From Ktedonobacteria bacterium (GTDB lineage: Bacteria; Chloroflexota; Ktedonobacteria; Ktedonobacterales; JACDGC01): a stretch of 64,000 nt of DNA. Position 1 is the first letter of the stretch. Each line of letters begins with the position of its first letter. The notes below the pieces were generated by a model, which saw nothing but the letters and a program-made list of their open reading frames with translations, had not been told where the DNA came from and searched no databases. The stretch covers positions 100,498-164,497 of the forward strand of contig DAIDGU010000016.1 of NCBI GenBank assembly GCA_027459785.1, given 5' to 3'. The translations under genes and the position numbers were made by a program. This document shows positions 45,848 to 54,817 of the stretch, piece by piece.

Positions 45848-48028
45848 ATGAGTACGACGCAACCCCAGGCGCAGGGCCAGAGCGCGCAGACGACGCGGGC
45901 CAGGCTGATCATCAATCCGCAGGCGTGGCACGGCAGCGAATATGAGAATATCGCCGAGCATATTGGTGAGCGATTGGCAGCGCACGGCATCCAGGCGGAG
46001 GCGATCAACACATCGCCCAGCGAGCATGGTACGAACCTGGCGCGGGCCGCGGCGAAAGATGGCTATGCGCTGGTGATCGCTGCCGGCGGCGACGGGACCA
46101 TCAGCGAAGTGGCGAAAGGGTTGATCGGCACGAAAACGGTGCTGGGCATCATCCCGTGCGGCACGATGAATAATATCGCCCGCAGCCTGTACATCCCTGA
46201 CGATCTGGAGGAGGCATGCGCGCTCATCGCCAGCGGCCAGCGCAAGAGCATCGATGTGGGCATGCTCAACGGCAAGCCGTTTCTGGAAGTCGCCAGCATC
46301 GGCTTCGAGGCTCCGCTTTTCACGCTGGGCGAACGCACGCGCCACCGGGGGCTGGTCGGAGCGCTGCAAGCCGCCTTCGGCATGGGGCGCATGTTGCTGC
46401 GCATGCAGCCATACGGCTTTGTGCTGGAACTGGATGGCAAGCGCAAGCTGGTACGCGCCCAGCAGGTGACGATCTCGAACACGCCGCGCTATGGTCTGGG
46501 CTTCGTCGCCGCGCCGGATGCCCGCCTGGACGACGGCTATCTGGATGTCGTCATCGCGCGCCACGCCCGCCGCTGGGATCTCATCCGCCACTACTGGTCG
46601 ATTATGCATGGCCAGCGCGAACTGGATACGCGCGTGCAAATCCGCCGGGCGAAGCGCATTCGCGTCGCCAGCAAGCATCTGTTGCCGGTCGCCATCGACG
46701 GCGAGGAGGCCGGCACGCTGCCGGTGACGATCTCCGTCGCCACGCGCAAGCTCCGCGCCATCGTCGGCACGCGCCCCCCCACGCCGGCAGCCACACCCTC
46801 ACCCTTCATCGAGATCTTGAAGTCGATGTCTCCCAAGGACACCGATCGCTCGCCGAACGTCTATTCGGATGCTGAGAGCGCCCATCGGATGAGCCAACTG
46901 GCGAGCCGCTATTGGGTCTTGACCGCTGTGCTTGGTCTGTTGGTGGGGCTGACGCACCGGCTGGGGCTATGGCGGAAGCTGCCCGCGCCGAAGATGTTGG
47001 TGGCCTCGCGCGAGCAGCGCCAGCGCCACGCGCTGGCCTTGCGCCTGGTGCCGGTGGCCCTGGCAGCGATCTTTTGGCGGCTGCGGATGCGCTTCGAGGC
47101 GCTGGCCTTCCTGCTGACGGGCGCGCTCGGTGCCATCGTGACGCCGCTCTGGCGCTGGGTGGCACAGCGCCAGCCCAAGATCGTCCAGCCCGACGACGCG
47201 ACGATGCACGCGGTCGCCAGCATGGGGGTGCTGGGCGCGGGGCTGTGGGCCACGCGCAAGGCGACGGTGCGCCGCGCGCTGTTCAATAGCACGCTGGCCG
47301 GGCTGGGCATCTGGCTCAGCTATATCGACCGCCGCTCGGCGGAGTCGCCGGAGCGCCAGCGCGAGAGCATCGCGTTGGGCGCGGGGCTGGGCGCGCTGTG
47401 GCTGGGGATCATGCTCAGCGGCCTTTCCTGGCTGCGCCAGGGCTTGCTGCACCTGACCGGCACGGCCCCCATGCCCGCACCGGAGCCGCACCCCGCCGCG
47501 CCGCTGGCCACGCCGTATGAGGCCGCGCGCCTGTCGGCCCCCGTCGCCATGAATGCCGAATTGGAGCCAGGCGACATTTTACTTTTCGGCCCTGATGGCA
47601 CGATGGGCGCGCAGGTCATCGAGTTCTTGACGCGCTCGCATTACCACCACATCGCCATCTATGACGGCGACGGCATGATCATCGAGGCGATGCCCGAAGG
47701 TGTCATCCGCTCGGCACTGGGCAACCGGCGCGTGACCGCCGTCCGCCCCGATCTGCCCCCAGCGGAACGCGCTGCCGTGGCCGACTGGGCGCGCGGGCAT
47801 GTCGGCGACAAGTACGACACGCGCGGCCTCTTCCTGATCGCTTTCGACCGCCTTTTCCCCGGTCTGCGCCTGGGCGGACCGCCGGTACATCGCTTCTCGT
47901 GCGCTGTCTTCGTCGCCGACGCTTACATGCAGGAGGGCCACGATCTCCTGCCCGGCGAACGCTGGGAAGACCTCGTGCCGGGCGACTTCATGGCGCTGAT
48001 GGATATGCCGCCCAAACGCGCGCAGTAA
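45848..48028 (+). CDS. Fusion: diacylglycerol-kinase-like, membrane segment, permuted papain-like (YiiX/C92) domain, 726 aa
   Basis: Residues about 15-310 are a DAGK/sphingosine-kinase-type domain: LIINPQAW, the nucleotide loop VIAAGGDGTISEVAKGL, GIIPCGTMNNIARSL and PVAIDGEEAG. Residues about 360-545 hold several hydrophobic segments (for example YWVLTAVLGLLVGL, FEALAFLLTGALGAIV). Residues about 590-726 match the permuted NlpC/P60-like YiiX/C92 group: PGDILLFGP, HYHHIAIYDG (catalytic His near 600), then FSCAVFVADAY (catalytic Cys near 684). It would phosphorylate a lipid on the inner face and may cleave an amide or ester on it or on another substrate. GAGGG precedes the ATG. Confidence 0.82.
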   Translation: MSTTQPQAQGQSAQTTRARLIINPQAWHGSEYENIAEHIGERLAAHGIQAEAINTSPSEHGTNLARAAAKDGYALVIAAGGDGTISEVAKGLIGTKTVLGIIPCGTMNNIARSLYIPDDLEEACALIASGQRKSIDVGMLNGKPFLEVASIGFEAPLFTLGERTRHRGLVGALQAAFGMGRMLLRMQPYGFVLELDGKRKLVRAQQVTISNTPRYGLGFVAAPDARLDDGYLDVVIARHARRWDLIRHYWSIMHGQRELDTRVQIRRAKRIRVASKHLLPVAIDGEEAGTLPVTISVATRKLRAIVGTRPPTPAATPSPFIEILKSMSPKDTDRSPNVYSDAESAHRMSQLASRYWVLTAVLGLLVGLTHRLGLWRKLPAPKMLVASREQRQRHALALRLVPVALAAIFWRLRMRFEALAFLLTGALGAIVTPLWRWVAQRQPKIVQPDDATMHAVASMGVLGAGLWATRKATVRRALFNSTLAGLGIWLSYIDRRSAESPERQRESIALGAGLGALWLGIMLSGLSWLRQGLLHLTGTAPMPAPEPHPAAPLATPYEAARLSAPVAMNAELEPGDILLFGPDGTMGAQVIEFLTRSHYHHIAIYDGDGMIIEAMPEGVIRSALGNRRVTAVRPDLPPAERAAVADWARGHVGDKYDTRGLFLIAFDRLFPGLRLGGPPVHRFSCAVFVADAYMQEGHDLLPGERWEDLVPGDFMALMDMPPKRAQ

Positions 48029-48249
48029 GCTTTGCGAAGTTTTGTACTATGATGCATGGAAGCAGCAACCCAAAGGAGATCACGGTGAGCCATATCATCC
48101 AGATTCCTGTCCCCGACGATTGGTACGATCGCCTTACAAAAACGGCGCGTAAAGCCCCCGTCTTTCAAGCGGGGGATGAAAGCGCCGTCGCGTAGCGACA
48201 CCGTACCCGTTGCTTGGCAAGCACTGTTTTTGTGTGGTATGCTGTCTAC

Positions 48250-48639
48250 ATGGACGACAAGCACGAACCACACTGCGTCCATCTGGTGGTGTACCACATC
48301 ATCTGGTGTCCCAAGCGCCGCCGGAAGGTGTTGGTTGGCCCAGTGGCACAACGCTTGAAAGCCATTGTGCAGGAAGTGGCGAGCGAACATCAGTGGGAAG
48401 TCTTGGAACTGGCGATCCAGCCCGATCACGTGCATCTGTTCGTGCGAGCCAATCCCAACACGTTGCCCAGTGCTATCCCGCGCCTCATCAAAGGCCGCAG
48501 TTCGCATCACTTGCGCAAAGAGTTTCCTCATCTGCTAAAACTCCCCTCGCTGGGGACAAGAGCGCATTTTTTGTCCACAGCGGGCAATGTCAGTCGTGAG
48601 ATCATCCAAAAATATATCGAAAGGCAGGCGACCATATGA
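48250..48639 (+). CDS. tnpA: IS200/IS605 TnpA, Y1 HUH transposase, 129 aa
   Basis: Single-strand DNA transposase that cuts and joins the element ends. The metal-binding HUH motif is seen as QPDHVHLFV and the catalytic tyrosine in SREIIQKYIERQ. The opening HLVVYHIIWCPKRRRKVL is typical of the family. Full length (120-150 usual). The ATG chosen lies ahead of DDKHEPHCVHL; a frame extension upstream runs into the element end. The stop overlaps the start of tnpB as ATGA. It appears intact. Confidence 0.93.
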   Translation: MDDKHEPHCVHLVVYHIIWCPKRRRKVLVGPVAQRLKAIVQEVASEHQWEVLELAIQPDHVHLFVRANPNTLPSAIPRLIKGRSSHHLRKEFPHLLKLPSLGTRAHFLSTAGNVSREIIQKYIERQATI

Positions 48640-49940
48640 TCCGTGTGCAGATCATCGCGTGTACCTTGCCTGCCGAGCAAACCCGCGCCCTGAACCAGGA
48701 GAGCGGGCGCGTCTATTCCGCTACCCTGGTCCATCACTACCGTACCTTCCGCAAGGCGGCGCATCTCTGGCTGAATCCTTTGAAACATGATCGCGTCCTC
48801 AAAGCCTTCTGTGGTCCGAGCTTCCTGCATGCGCACAGCTATCAAGCCGCGCAGCAAGATTTCTATGAAGCATGCAAAACGGCCAAAGCCCTGAAACAGA
48901 GCAATCCGCTTGCCCGCTACCCGCATAAGCGCACGTTCTTCCACACCACCACCTGGAAGAATACGGGCATCAAAGTTGTTGATGGGCGTATGCGTCTGGC
49001 GCTGGCACGCGGGCATGATCCCATCTGGGTCGCCTTGCCGGACCATCTGGCGACCGAGCCACCTTCTGCGTTTCGTCAGGTGCAATTGGTCTACCACCCT
49101 GCGACCAAACGCTCCTGCTGGCACATCACGATTGAGGACGGGATCGTCCCCCAGCCGACGCCACACACCGGCATCATGGCCGTGGATCTGGGCGAGATTC
49201 ATCCGGCGGCGTGTACCAATGGCGAGAAGGCGACCATCATCTGTTGCCGTGCGTTGCGCGCGAATGCCCAGCACCGGAATAAGAAAACCGCCGATCTGCA
49301 AGAGCTGATCGCCCGCTGCAAGCCAGGATCGCGGCGCTGGAAAAAGCTCGTTGCTAGCCGAAAGCGGCTGCAAGCGCAGGCGGACACGAAGCAACGCGAT
49401 ATGCTGCATAAAGTCAGCCGCGCAGTGGTACAGGAAGCGCAGGATATGCACGCTGGCACCATCGTGATCGGTGATGTGCGGGACGTGGCGGATAACACGA
49501 AAACGGACCACCGCCTGAACCGCGAGAACCGCCAGAAGATCAGTAATTGGCCACATGGGCAGTTGCGGCAGTATGTCACGTACAAGGCGGCGGCGGTGGG
49601 GATCAGCACGGAACTGATCAACGAAGCGTACACCAGCAAAACCTGCCCCATCTGTGGTCATCTGAACAAACCCAAGGGGCGGCACTATCGCTGCTCGGCG
49701 TGTGGGTTTGTCGGCCATCGGGATAACGTGGGCAGCACCAATATCCTCAGCAAGCGCACCACGGGCAAACTGGCCCAGGTGGTGCCGTGCGAGAATATCA
49801 CGTATCGTCACCCGTTTCGGCGGGCAAGCGTAGTCCGTTCTGACAAACGGCATGTTGCTGGCGCAAGCCAGAATCCACATCTGATCAGTCCTTCTGCCAA
49901 CGCTGGGCTGCTTGGGTTGGAAGAATCCCCTCGGCTTTAG
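48636..49940 (+). CDS. tnpB: IS605 TnpB with unusual RuvC-II, 434 aa
   Basis: RNA-guided nuclease of the element. RuvC-I is normal (MAVDLGEIHPAA), and the zinc finger CPIC..CSAC with a following HRDNVGSTNIL gives the last Asp. The usual RuvC-II glutamate is missing: the strand reads TIVIGDVRDVADN. An alternative glutamate is found close to the zinc finger, in INEAYTSKTCP, where other TnpBs have a non-acidic residue. This looks like the relocated active-site type. The C-terminal 60 residues overlap the element's right end, where the guide RNA is usually encoded. Start overlaps tnpA as ATGA. Confidence 0.9.
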   Translation: MIRVQIIACTLPAEQTRALNQESGRVYSATLVHHYRTFRKAAHLWLNPLKHDRVLKAFCGPSFLHAHSYQAAQQDFYEACKTAKALKQSNPLARYPHKRTFFHTTTWKNTGIKVVDGRMRLALARGHDPIWVALPDHLATEPPSAFRQVQLVYHPATKRSCWHITIEDGIVPQPTPHTGIMAVDLGEIHPAACTNGEKATIICCRALRANAQHRNKKTADLQELIARCKPGSRRWKKLVASRKRLQAQADTKQRDMLHKVSRAVVQEAQDMHAGTIVIGDVRDVADNTKTDHRLNRENRQKISNWPHGQLRQYVTYKAAAVGISTELINEAYTSKTCPICGHLNKPKGRHYRCSACGFVGHRDNVGSTNILSKRTTGKLAQVVPCENITYRHPFRRASVVRSDKRHVAGASQNPHLISPSANAGLLGLEESPRL

Positions 49941-50164
49941 CCAGGGGAGTGTCAATGCATACGCAGAACGGCGTGGACAATCACCAGAAGCATTGTTGCT
50001 GGCTCTGGCTGAGGCAACGATTCAACAAGAAAAGTACCTACCAGCAGCTATTGCCGCTTTGCCAGAGGACGATCCTATGCGCCAGCTTGCCGGTGTCATT
50101 AATATACCGGTAGAACGTGGTTGGGCTGATGACCATGATCGGTATATAGATGGAGAGATTGACG

Positions 50165-50278
50165 ATGATCACATCTCGTAGTATTTTCATTGACACTTCG
50201 GGCTGGCTGGCATATGCCAATCAAGGTGATCCTCTGTATTCTGTTAGTTCGTTAAGGTGGCAGGCATCCTGGTCATGA
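50165..50278 (+). pseudogene. PIN-domain (VapC-like) toxin gene, 3' end lost
   Basis: The first 25 codons give ITSRSIFIDTSGWLAYANQGDPLY, the start of a PIN ribonuclease with the first catalytic Asp in FIDTSGW. The sequence then changes to VSSLRWQASWS and stops, overlapping the end of the convergent nagZ-like gene. PIN proteins are about 130-150 residues, so about four fifths are missing. The start overlaps the antitoxin-like gene by 17 bases. Confidence 0.75.
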
Positions 50279-51853
50279 TACTGGCAAGCGGCCCCGCGCC
50301 GCAATCTCGCCGAAAATAACTCGCACGGCGGTGGCGAGCGCGGGCGGCGTGTATTCATAGGTGGCGAGGCCCGCGCGCAGGTCGGGGAACAGCGCGAGAT
50401 CATAGGGATCGCCCGCCGCGATGCCGATGACCGGTCGGCCCGTTGCCAGCAACGCCCGCACATGCGCCGCCTGGGCCGGATCGCGCCGGGCATTGATCAT
50501 GACGACGATGATCACATCCGCACGTTTCGCCGCGTTATTCACGGTAGCGGTGTCAGCGGTTGCCTCGTCGGTGGGGATCACCAGGCTCGTCGTCGCCGGA
50601 TGGCGCTGCTGGATCGCGGCGACCAGCGCGGCGTGGTCATATGGCACATCGACAGCCTGGCTGACGGTCAGGCGACCAGGCGCGACGACCAGCACGCGCT
50701 GCGCCGGTGCCAGGTGCAGGGGAAGGATCGCATCCACGTTCGTCACGAGCGTCGTCGTCTGGGCATAGGCTTCGTCGCGTAGCTGGGCATGCGCCGCGCC
50801 TGCGCCAGCGGTGAGCGCGTGGGTGTCCCAGGCCAGCCCATGCTTGATCTGAGCGATGCGCGCGAGGGCTTGGCGCACGAGCGCCGGATCAAGCGTGCCA
50901 TCATACAGCGCCCGGCGGGCGCCGGCGAGGGCCGCGCGCTGCTCAGAAATCCGATGTGAGATCAACACGAGATCGACACCCGCTTGTAGCGCCAGCACCG
51001 CGCCGCGTGGGATGCCGACGGTGCCGGCGACAGCTTGCATTTCCAGGCAATCCGTCATGACCACGCCGGTGAAGCCCAGGCGGACGCGCAGCAGATCGCG
51101 CACGACGGCGGGCGAAAGGCTGGCGGGCAGCGTGGCATTCGGCTCGATCTGCGGCAGCGCCAGGTGCGCCAACATCACGGCCTCGGCACCCGCCGCGATG
51201 CCAGCCTGGAAAGGCGGCAATTCGACGGCAGCGAGGCGATCCAGGCCATACGGCACGGTGGGCAGCGCCAGGTGCGAGTCCGTCGCGGTATCGCCATGCC
51301 CCGGAAAATGCTTCAGCGTGGCGCGCACCCCCGCCGCACGATAGCCGCGCACCGCCGCCGCCGTCAACCGCGCCACCAGCGCCGGCTCCGCGCCGAAGGA
51401 CCGCACGCCGATCACCGGGTTCGCCGGATTGTTGTTCACATCGGCGGCGGGAGCCAGATTCATATTCACGCCGGCGGCACGCAGTTCGCGCCCCGTAGCC
51501 TCGGCCACTGCCGCCGTCAGCTCCGCTGATCCCGTCGCGCCCAGCGCCATATTGCCGGGGAAAGTTGTGGCATCCGGCCCCAGCCGGCGCACCAGACCGT
51601 TCTCTTGATCGATGCTGACGAGCAGTGGCGCGCTGTGACCGGCCTCGCGGGCCGTCGCCTGCAACGCCTGGGTCAGTGCGCGCACCTGCACGCTGTCGCG
51701 GATGTTGCGCGTAAATAGGATGATGCCACCCAGATTTTCTTCGCGGATCAGCGCGAGGATCTCCGGCGTCGGCGTTGTTCCGGGGAAGCCGACCATGAAG
51801 AGTTGGCCGATCTGCCGCGCTACATCTTTTGTCGCACTCGTCGTATCACGCAT
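50273..51853 (-). CDS. nagZ: Beta-N-acetylhexosaminidase NagZ-like (GH3), 526 aa
   Basis: Removes N-acetylglucosamine from cell-wall muropeptides. The GH3 domain spans about residues 10-340: VSIDQENGLVRRLG, NLAPAADVNNNP, the NagZ catalytic loop KHFPGHGDTATDSH and VMTDCLEMQAV with the nucleophile Asp. The C-terminal 170 residues form the second GH3 domain, seen in longer NagZ-type enzymes. No signal peptide, so it acts in the cytosol on imported fragments. The ATG chosen has AAGGATAGGACCG ahead; the gene overlaps the end of the upstream kinase gene by eight bases, so it is in the same operon. Confidence 0.92.
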   Translation of the reverse strand: MRDTTSATKDVARQIGQLFMVGFPGTTPTPEILALIREENLGGIILFTRNIRDSVQVRALTQALQATAREAGHSAPLLVSIDQENGLVRRLGPDATTFPGNMALGATGSAELTAAVAEATGRELRAAGVNMNLAPAADVNNNPANPVIGVRSFGAEPALVARLTAAAVRGYRAAGVRATLKHFPGHGDTATDSHLALPTVPYGLDRLAAVELPPFQAGIAAGAEAVMLAHLALPQIEPNATLPASLSPAVVRDLLRVRLGFTGVVMTDCLEMQAVAGTVGIPRGAVLALQAGVDLVLISHRISEQRAALAGARRALYDGTLDPALVRQALARIAQIKHGLAWDTHALTAGAGAAHAQLRDEAYAQTTTLVTNVDAILPLHLAPAQRVLVVAPGRLTVSQAVDVPYDHAALVAAIQQRHPATTSLVIPTDEATADTATVNNAAKRADVIIVVMINARRDPAQAAHVRALLATGRPVIGIAAGDPYDLALFPDLRAGLATYEYTPPALATAVRVIFGEIAARGRLPVS

Positions 51854-52778
51854 CGGTCCTATCCTTCGCATAGATGTGCGCTAACAAGCACGCCGCCGTG
51901 TAAGCCGGGTCCGCGACCACCATCGCCAGCGTGTAGGGGTTAGCTGCGTGCAGTTGTGCCAGTACGAGATCGCGGTAGGCGTCATTGCGCGTGAGCAGGC
52001 TGCCGCCGCAGGCCAGCGGCATATCTGGTGGCAGGTCAAGCCGCTGCGCGACGGTGAGGGCGCTGTGCGCTAGTTCCGCTGCGCCGTGCTGCATGATATG
52101 CTGGGCGACCATGTCGCCCCTCTCTGCCGCCGTGAAGACGAGCGGCGCGAGGCGCGCGATGTCGGCTTTCGTCGCGCGGGCATGCACATATTCGATGAGC
52201 GCGACCGGCGCGGGCAGCGCCCAGGCCGCCAGGATGTCGGTCAGCAGTCGGGTGGCGGGGCCGCGTTCGTCGGCGGCGCGCACGGCGGCGTGCAGCGCGT
52301 GCTGGCCGATGGCGAAGCCGCTGCCCTCGTCGCCCAGCAAGTGGCCCCAGCCGCTGGCGCGAGCAAAGCTGCCGTGCCGGTCGCGCCCCAGCGCGATCGC
52401 GCCGGTGCCGGCGATCAGCGCCACACCGTTGCCCTCCGGCAGCGCGCCCAGCACCAATTCAGCGTCATTACTCAGGCGCAGCGCGCCAGCCAACGCGGCC
52501 AGGTGTGGCCGCAAGGCGTCAGCATCGGCGGCGGCGTCGATCCCCGCCAGACCCAGCCAGCCGGCGGCGCAGGGCCGTGCCGCATCGGCATCCAGCAGGG
52601 CGGCGGCGACCGCAACGTGAACCTGGGCTGCCGCCGCCGCTAAACCGACGGCGCGATAATTTGCCCCGCCCGCATGGCCGCGTCCGCACTCGCGCCCGCT
52701 GGCATCCACGACGACGGCGAGGGTCTTGCTGCCGCCGCCATCCACGCCCAGAAAGAGCGGTTCGGCAGGTGCGGTCAT
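51846..52778 (-). CDS. N-acetylhexosamine kinase, BcrAD/BadFG ATPase family, 310 aa
   Basis: Belongs to the actin-fold BadF/BadG/BcrA/BcrD ATPase group that includes N-acetylglucosamine kinase. [16 protein letters not shown] is the phosphate-1 loop, [13 protein letters not shown] the phosphate-2 loop and [16 protein letters not shown] a family mark; LACGGSLL is the adenosine site. Placed between murQ and nagZ, it most likely phosphorylates N-acetylglucosamine or N-acetylmuramic acid freed by NagZ. ATG overlaps the murQ stop as ATGA, which ties the two in translation. Length is normal. Confidence 0.88.
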   Translation of the reverse strand: MTAPAEPLFLGVDGGGSKTLAVVVDASGRECGRGHAGGANYRAVGLAAAAAQVHVAVAAALLDADAARPCAAGWLGLAGIDAAADADALRPHLAALAGALRLSNDAELVLGALPEGNGVALIAGTGAIALGRDRHGSFARASGWGHLLGDEGSGFAIGQHALHAAVRAADERGPATRLLTDILAAWALPAPVALIEYVHARATKADIARLAPLVFTAAERGDMVAQHIMQHGAAELAHSALTVAQRLDLPPDMPLACGGSLLTRNDAYRDLVLAQLHAANPYTLAMVVADPAYTAACLLAHIYAKDRTDA

Positions 52779-53701
52779 GGCAGTGCATCCAGCGTGGCGC
52801 GTAGGTTGCCGCTGTGGGCGGCCAGGCGGTCGCGGGCATCCTCCGGCGCGAGGCCAGCGCGGGCAGCGACGATCGCGGTCTTTACCTCGCCGCCAGCATC
52901 TTCCAGGGCAGCCGTGGCAGCGGCTTCATCCAGGTCGGCAAGCTCCTGGACGATGGCGGTCGCGCGTTGGCGCAGCTTGGCGTTCGTCGGCTGCACGTCT
53001 ACCATCAAGTTGCCATAGGTCTTGCCCAGACGGATCATTGTGCCGGTACTGAGCAGGTTCAGCACCATCTTCTGCGCGGTGCCAGCCTTGAGCCGTGTCG
53101 AACCGCTGATGACTTCCGGCCCGACGACCGGCGCGATGCTGAGATCGACTACATGCGTGAGGGGCGTAGCCCGATTGCAGGCCAGGCCGACCGTCAGCGC
53201 GCCCTGCGCACGCGCATAGGCCAGCGCGCCCAAGACATATGGCGTGCGCCCGCTGGCGGCGATGCCGACGACGGCATCCAGCGGTCCCACCGCCAGCCGC
53301 GCCAGATCGTCCGCGCCTGCCGCCGCGTCATCTTCCGCCGCGTCGGACCCTGCCACGCGGTCGAACGATCCGCCGGCGATGCAGGCGATGACTTGATCCG
53401 GCGGCGCGTTGAAAGTCGCGGGACATTCGTAGGCATCCAGCGCGCCCAGCCGGCCCGATGTTCCCGCGCCGCTGTAGATCAAGCGCCCGCCAGCACGCAG
53501 CCGCTCCGCGATGGCGTCGATGGCGTGGGCGATGGAGACGGCTTCCGCCGCGACCGCCGCCGCGACGGTGGCATCCTCGGCATTGATCGCCTGCACCAGC
53601 GCCAATGTCGGCACGCGGTCGATCTCCCTGGTAGCCGGATTGCGCGCTTCCGTCACACCCGTGCTGGTGGCACGTGGTTGGGCGGCGTTGTTGTCAGGCA
53701 T
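52775..53701 (-). CDS. murQ: N-acetylmuramic acid 6-phosphate etherase MurQ, 308 aa
   Basis: Cleaves the lactyl ether of MurNAc-6-phosphate to give GlcNAc-6-phosphate. The SIS fold is clear: [25 protein letters not shown], then [15 protein letters not shown], and [26 protein letters not shown]. Opens with [12 protein letters not shown], a MurQ signature. Full length. GGGGAGTTGCACC precedes the ATG. First structural gene of the murQ-kinase-nagZ unit; the GntR gene lies 15 bp upstream on the same strand. Confidence 0.95.
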   Translation of the reverse strand: MPDNNAAQPRATSTGVTEARNPATREIDRVPTLALVQAINAEDATVAAAVAAEAVSIAHAIDAIAERLRAGGRLIYSGAGTSGRLGALDAYECPATFNAPPDQVIACIAGGSFDRVAGSDAAEDDAAAGADDLARLAVGPLDAVVGIAASGRTPYVLGALAYARAQGALTVGLACNRATPLTHVVDLSIAPVVGPEVISGSTRLKAGTAQKMVLNLLSTGTMIRLGKTYGNLMVDVQPTNAKLRQRATAIVQELADLDEAAATAALEDAGGEVKTAIVAARAGLAPEDARDRLAAHSGNLRATLDALP

Positions 53702-53716
53702 GGTGCAACTCCCCTT

Positions 53717-54490
53717 TCAGGAAAAGAGTTGGTCGCGTTTCAGGTGGGTATAGAAGATGTATTGGTTGCCGCGATAGACCGACTTGGCATATTCGACGGC
53801 TTGGTTGCGGTCGGTGTAGGTGACGCGGCGAGTGTGCAAGACGGCACTGCCGGGCGCGATGCGCAACAATTGCGCATCTTCCGTCGTCGCCAGGCCGGCC
53901 TCGATCTCCTGGTCTGCGGCCATCAGCGGGATGGCGAACTTGCGCTCCAGCAATTGATAGAGCGAGTGGTGTTCCAGGTCTTCATCCAGCAACTTTTCGC
54001 AGCCCTTGAAGGCGAGGTGCGAGCATTCGATGGCCAGCGGCTCGTCGTCGGCCAGGCGCAGGCGTTCCAGCCGAACGATGGGCTGGCCTAACTCCACATG
54101 CAGGCGGGGGGCCGTCTGCTCGTCGGCGGGGACCATGCGCGCTGCGAGGATGCGCGTGCCGGGGCGCTGGCCGCGCGCGGCGATATCTTCGGTGAAGCCG
54201 GAGAGGCGCAGCAACGGCTGCATGATCTTGTTGCGCGAGACAAACGTTCCCTTGCCCTGTTCGCGGAAAAAGATGCCCTCGTTGACCAGTTCGGTCACAG
54301 CCTGGCGGGCGGTCATGCGGCTGAGATTATACGTCTCACTCAGCTCGCGTTCCGACGGGATGAGGTCGCCGGGCTTCCACTCGCCACTGCGCACGCGCTC
54401 GCGCAAGATCTCCTTGAGTTGGTAGTAGCGCGGCACCGGGCTATTCCGGTACACGGTGCGCGTGTCGCCATCCTGATCATGTGGGTCCAT
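53717..54490 (-). CDS. GntR/HutC-family regulator (NagR/DasR-like), 257 aa
   Basis: N-terminal winged helix: PRYYQLKEILRERVRSGEWKPGDLIPSERELSETYNLSRMTARQAV, followed by the wing FFREQGKGTFV. The rest is a UTRA ligand domain, ending in the typical VYRGNQYIFYTHLKR. Regulators of this kind respond to GlcNAc-6-phosphate or glucosamine-6-phosphate in amino-sugar gene clusters. Its place between murQ and the divergent nagA gene makes control of both sides likely. Candidate operators lie in the gap ahead of nagA. Confidence 0.9.
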   Translation of the reverse strand: MDPHDQDGDTRTVYRNSPVPRYYQLKEILRERVRSGEWKPGDLIPSERELSETYNLSRMTARQAVTELVNEGIFFREQGKGTFVSRNKIMQPLLRLSGFTEDIAARGQRPGTRILAARMVPADEQTAPRLHVELGQPIVRLERLRLADDEPLAIECSHLAFKGCEKLLDEDLEHHSLYQLLERKFAIPLMAADQEIEAGLATTEDAQLLRIAPGSAVLHTRRVTYTDRNQAVEYAKSVYRGNQYIFYTHLKRDQLFS

Positions 54491-54674
54491 GCGGCCCGCC
54501 TTCTTTCTCGCTGAATGCCCGATGTGTCCTAGCGTTGTTTGCTATTGTATGATCACGCTGACAAATGGGACGGGCGCGATAATGGGAAACAGCCATTTTC
54601 GTGTCCTTCGTGGGGTGTTCGTGGTCTGCGTGTTCGATCATCGTCATCCCCCATTGCATTTTGTGGTATAGGGA

Positions 54675-54702
54675 TGGTATACTTGGTATGTTGTATAGAC
54701 CA
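54675..54702. promoter_or_regulatory. Candidate GntR (DasR/NagR-like) operators
   Basis: TGGTATAC and GTATAGACCA form an imperfect inverted repeat with ten bases between, and TGGTAT recurs at 54664 and 54684. The half-sites resemble the TGGTCTAGACCA-type sites of DasR-like regulators. They lie between the divergent regulator and nagA genes. Confidence 0.5.
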
Positions 54703-54817
54703 GCTAGAGATATGATGACATGGAAGGCCGGCTTGTGTCAAGGGCGGTGACACAGACCGGTAGGTATGAAGGGTGCCAGCGCGCGCAGGGACAGAACTTC
54801 GAGCGGAGAAAGCATGT

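Larger units (their letters stand above)
48138..49955 (+). mobile_element. IS200/IS605-family element, complete, 1818 bp
   Basis: Carries tnpA (HUH transposase) and tnpB. The left end lies just after TTAC; a hairpin CCCCCG..CGGGGG stands at 48155-48175. The right end is TCAA at 49952-49955, preceded by a hairpin CCCCTCGGC..GCCAGGGG at 49927-49947. TTAC target and TCAA right end are those of the IS608 subgroup. Both ends are fixed by the clean restoration of the interrupted gene. The element has no terminal inverted repeats and made no target duplication, as expected. Confidence 0.93.
48085..50181 (+). pseudogene. Antitoxin-like gene split by an IS200/IS605 insertion
   Basis: The 5' part starts GTG after AAAGGAGATCACG and encodes SHIIQIPVPDDWYDRLT. 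The frame is then broken by the insertion element. Joining TTAC at 48134-48137 to the base after TCAA (49956) restores it without loss: ..WYDRLT-AYAERRGQSPEALLLALAEA, and on to ..YIDGEIDDDHIS, about 92 residues in all. The ending overlaps the start of a PIN-domain gene by 17 bases, so the intact gene was probably the antitoxin of a VapBC-like pair. The start codon and Shine-Dalgarno are intact, so a truncated peptide running into the element can still be made. Confidence 0.8.
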
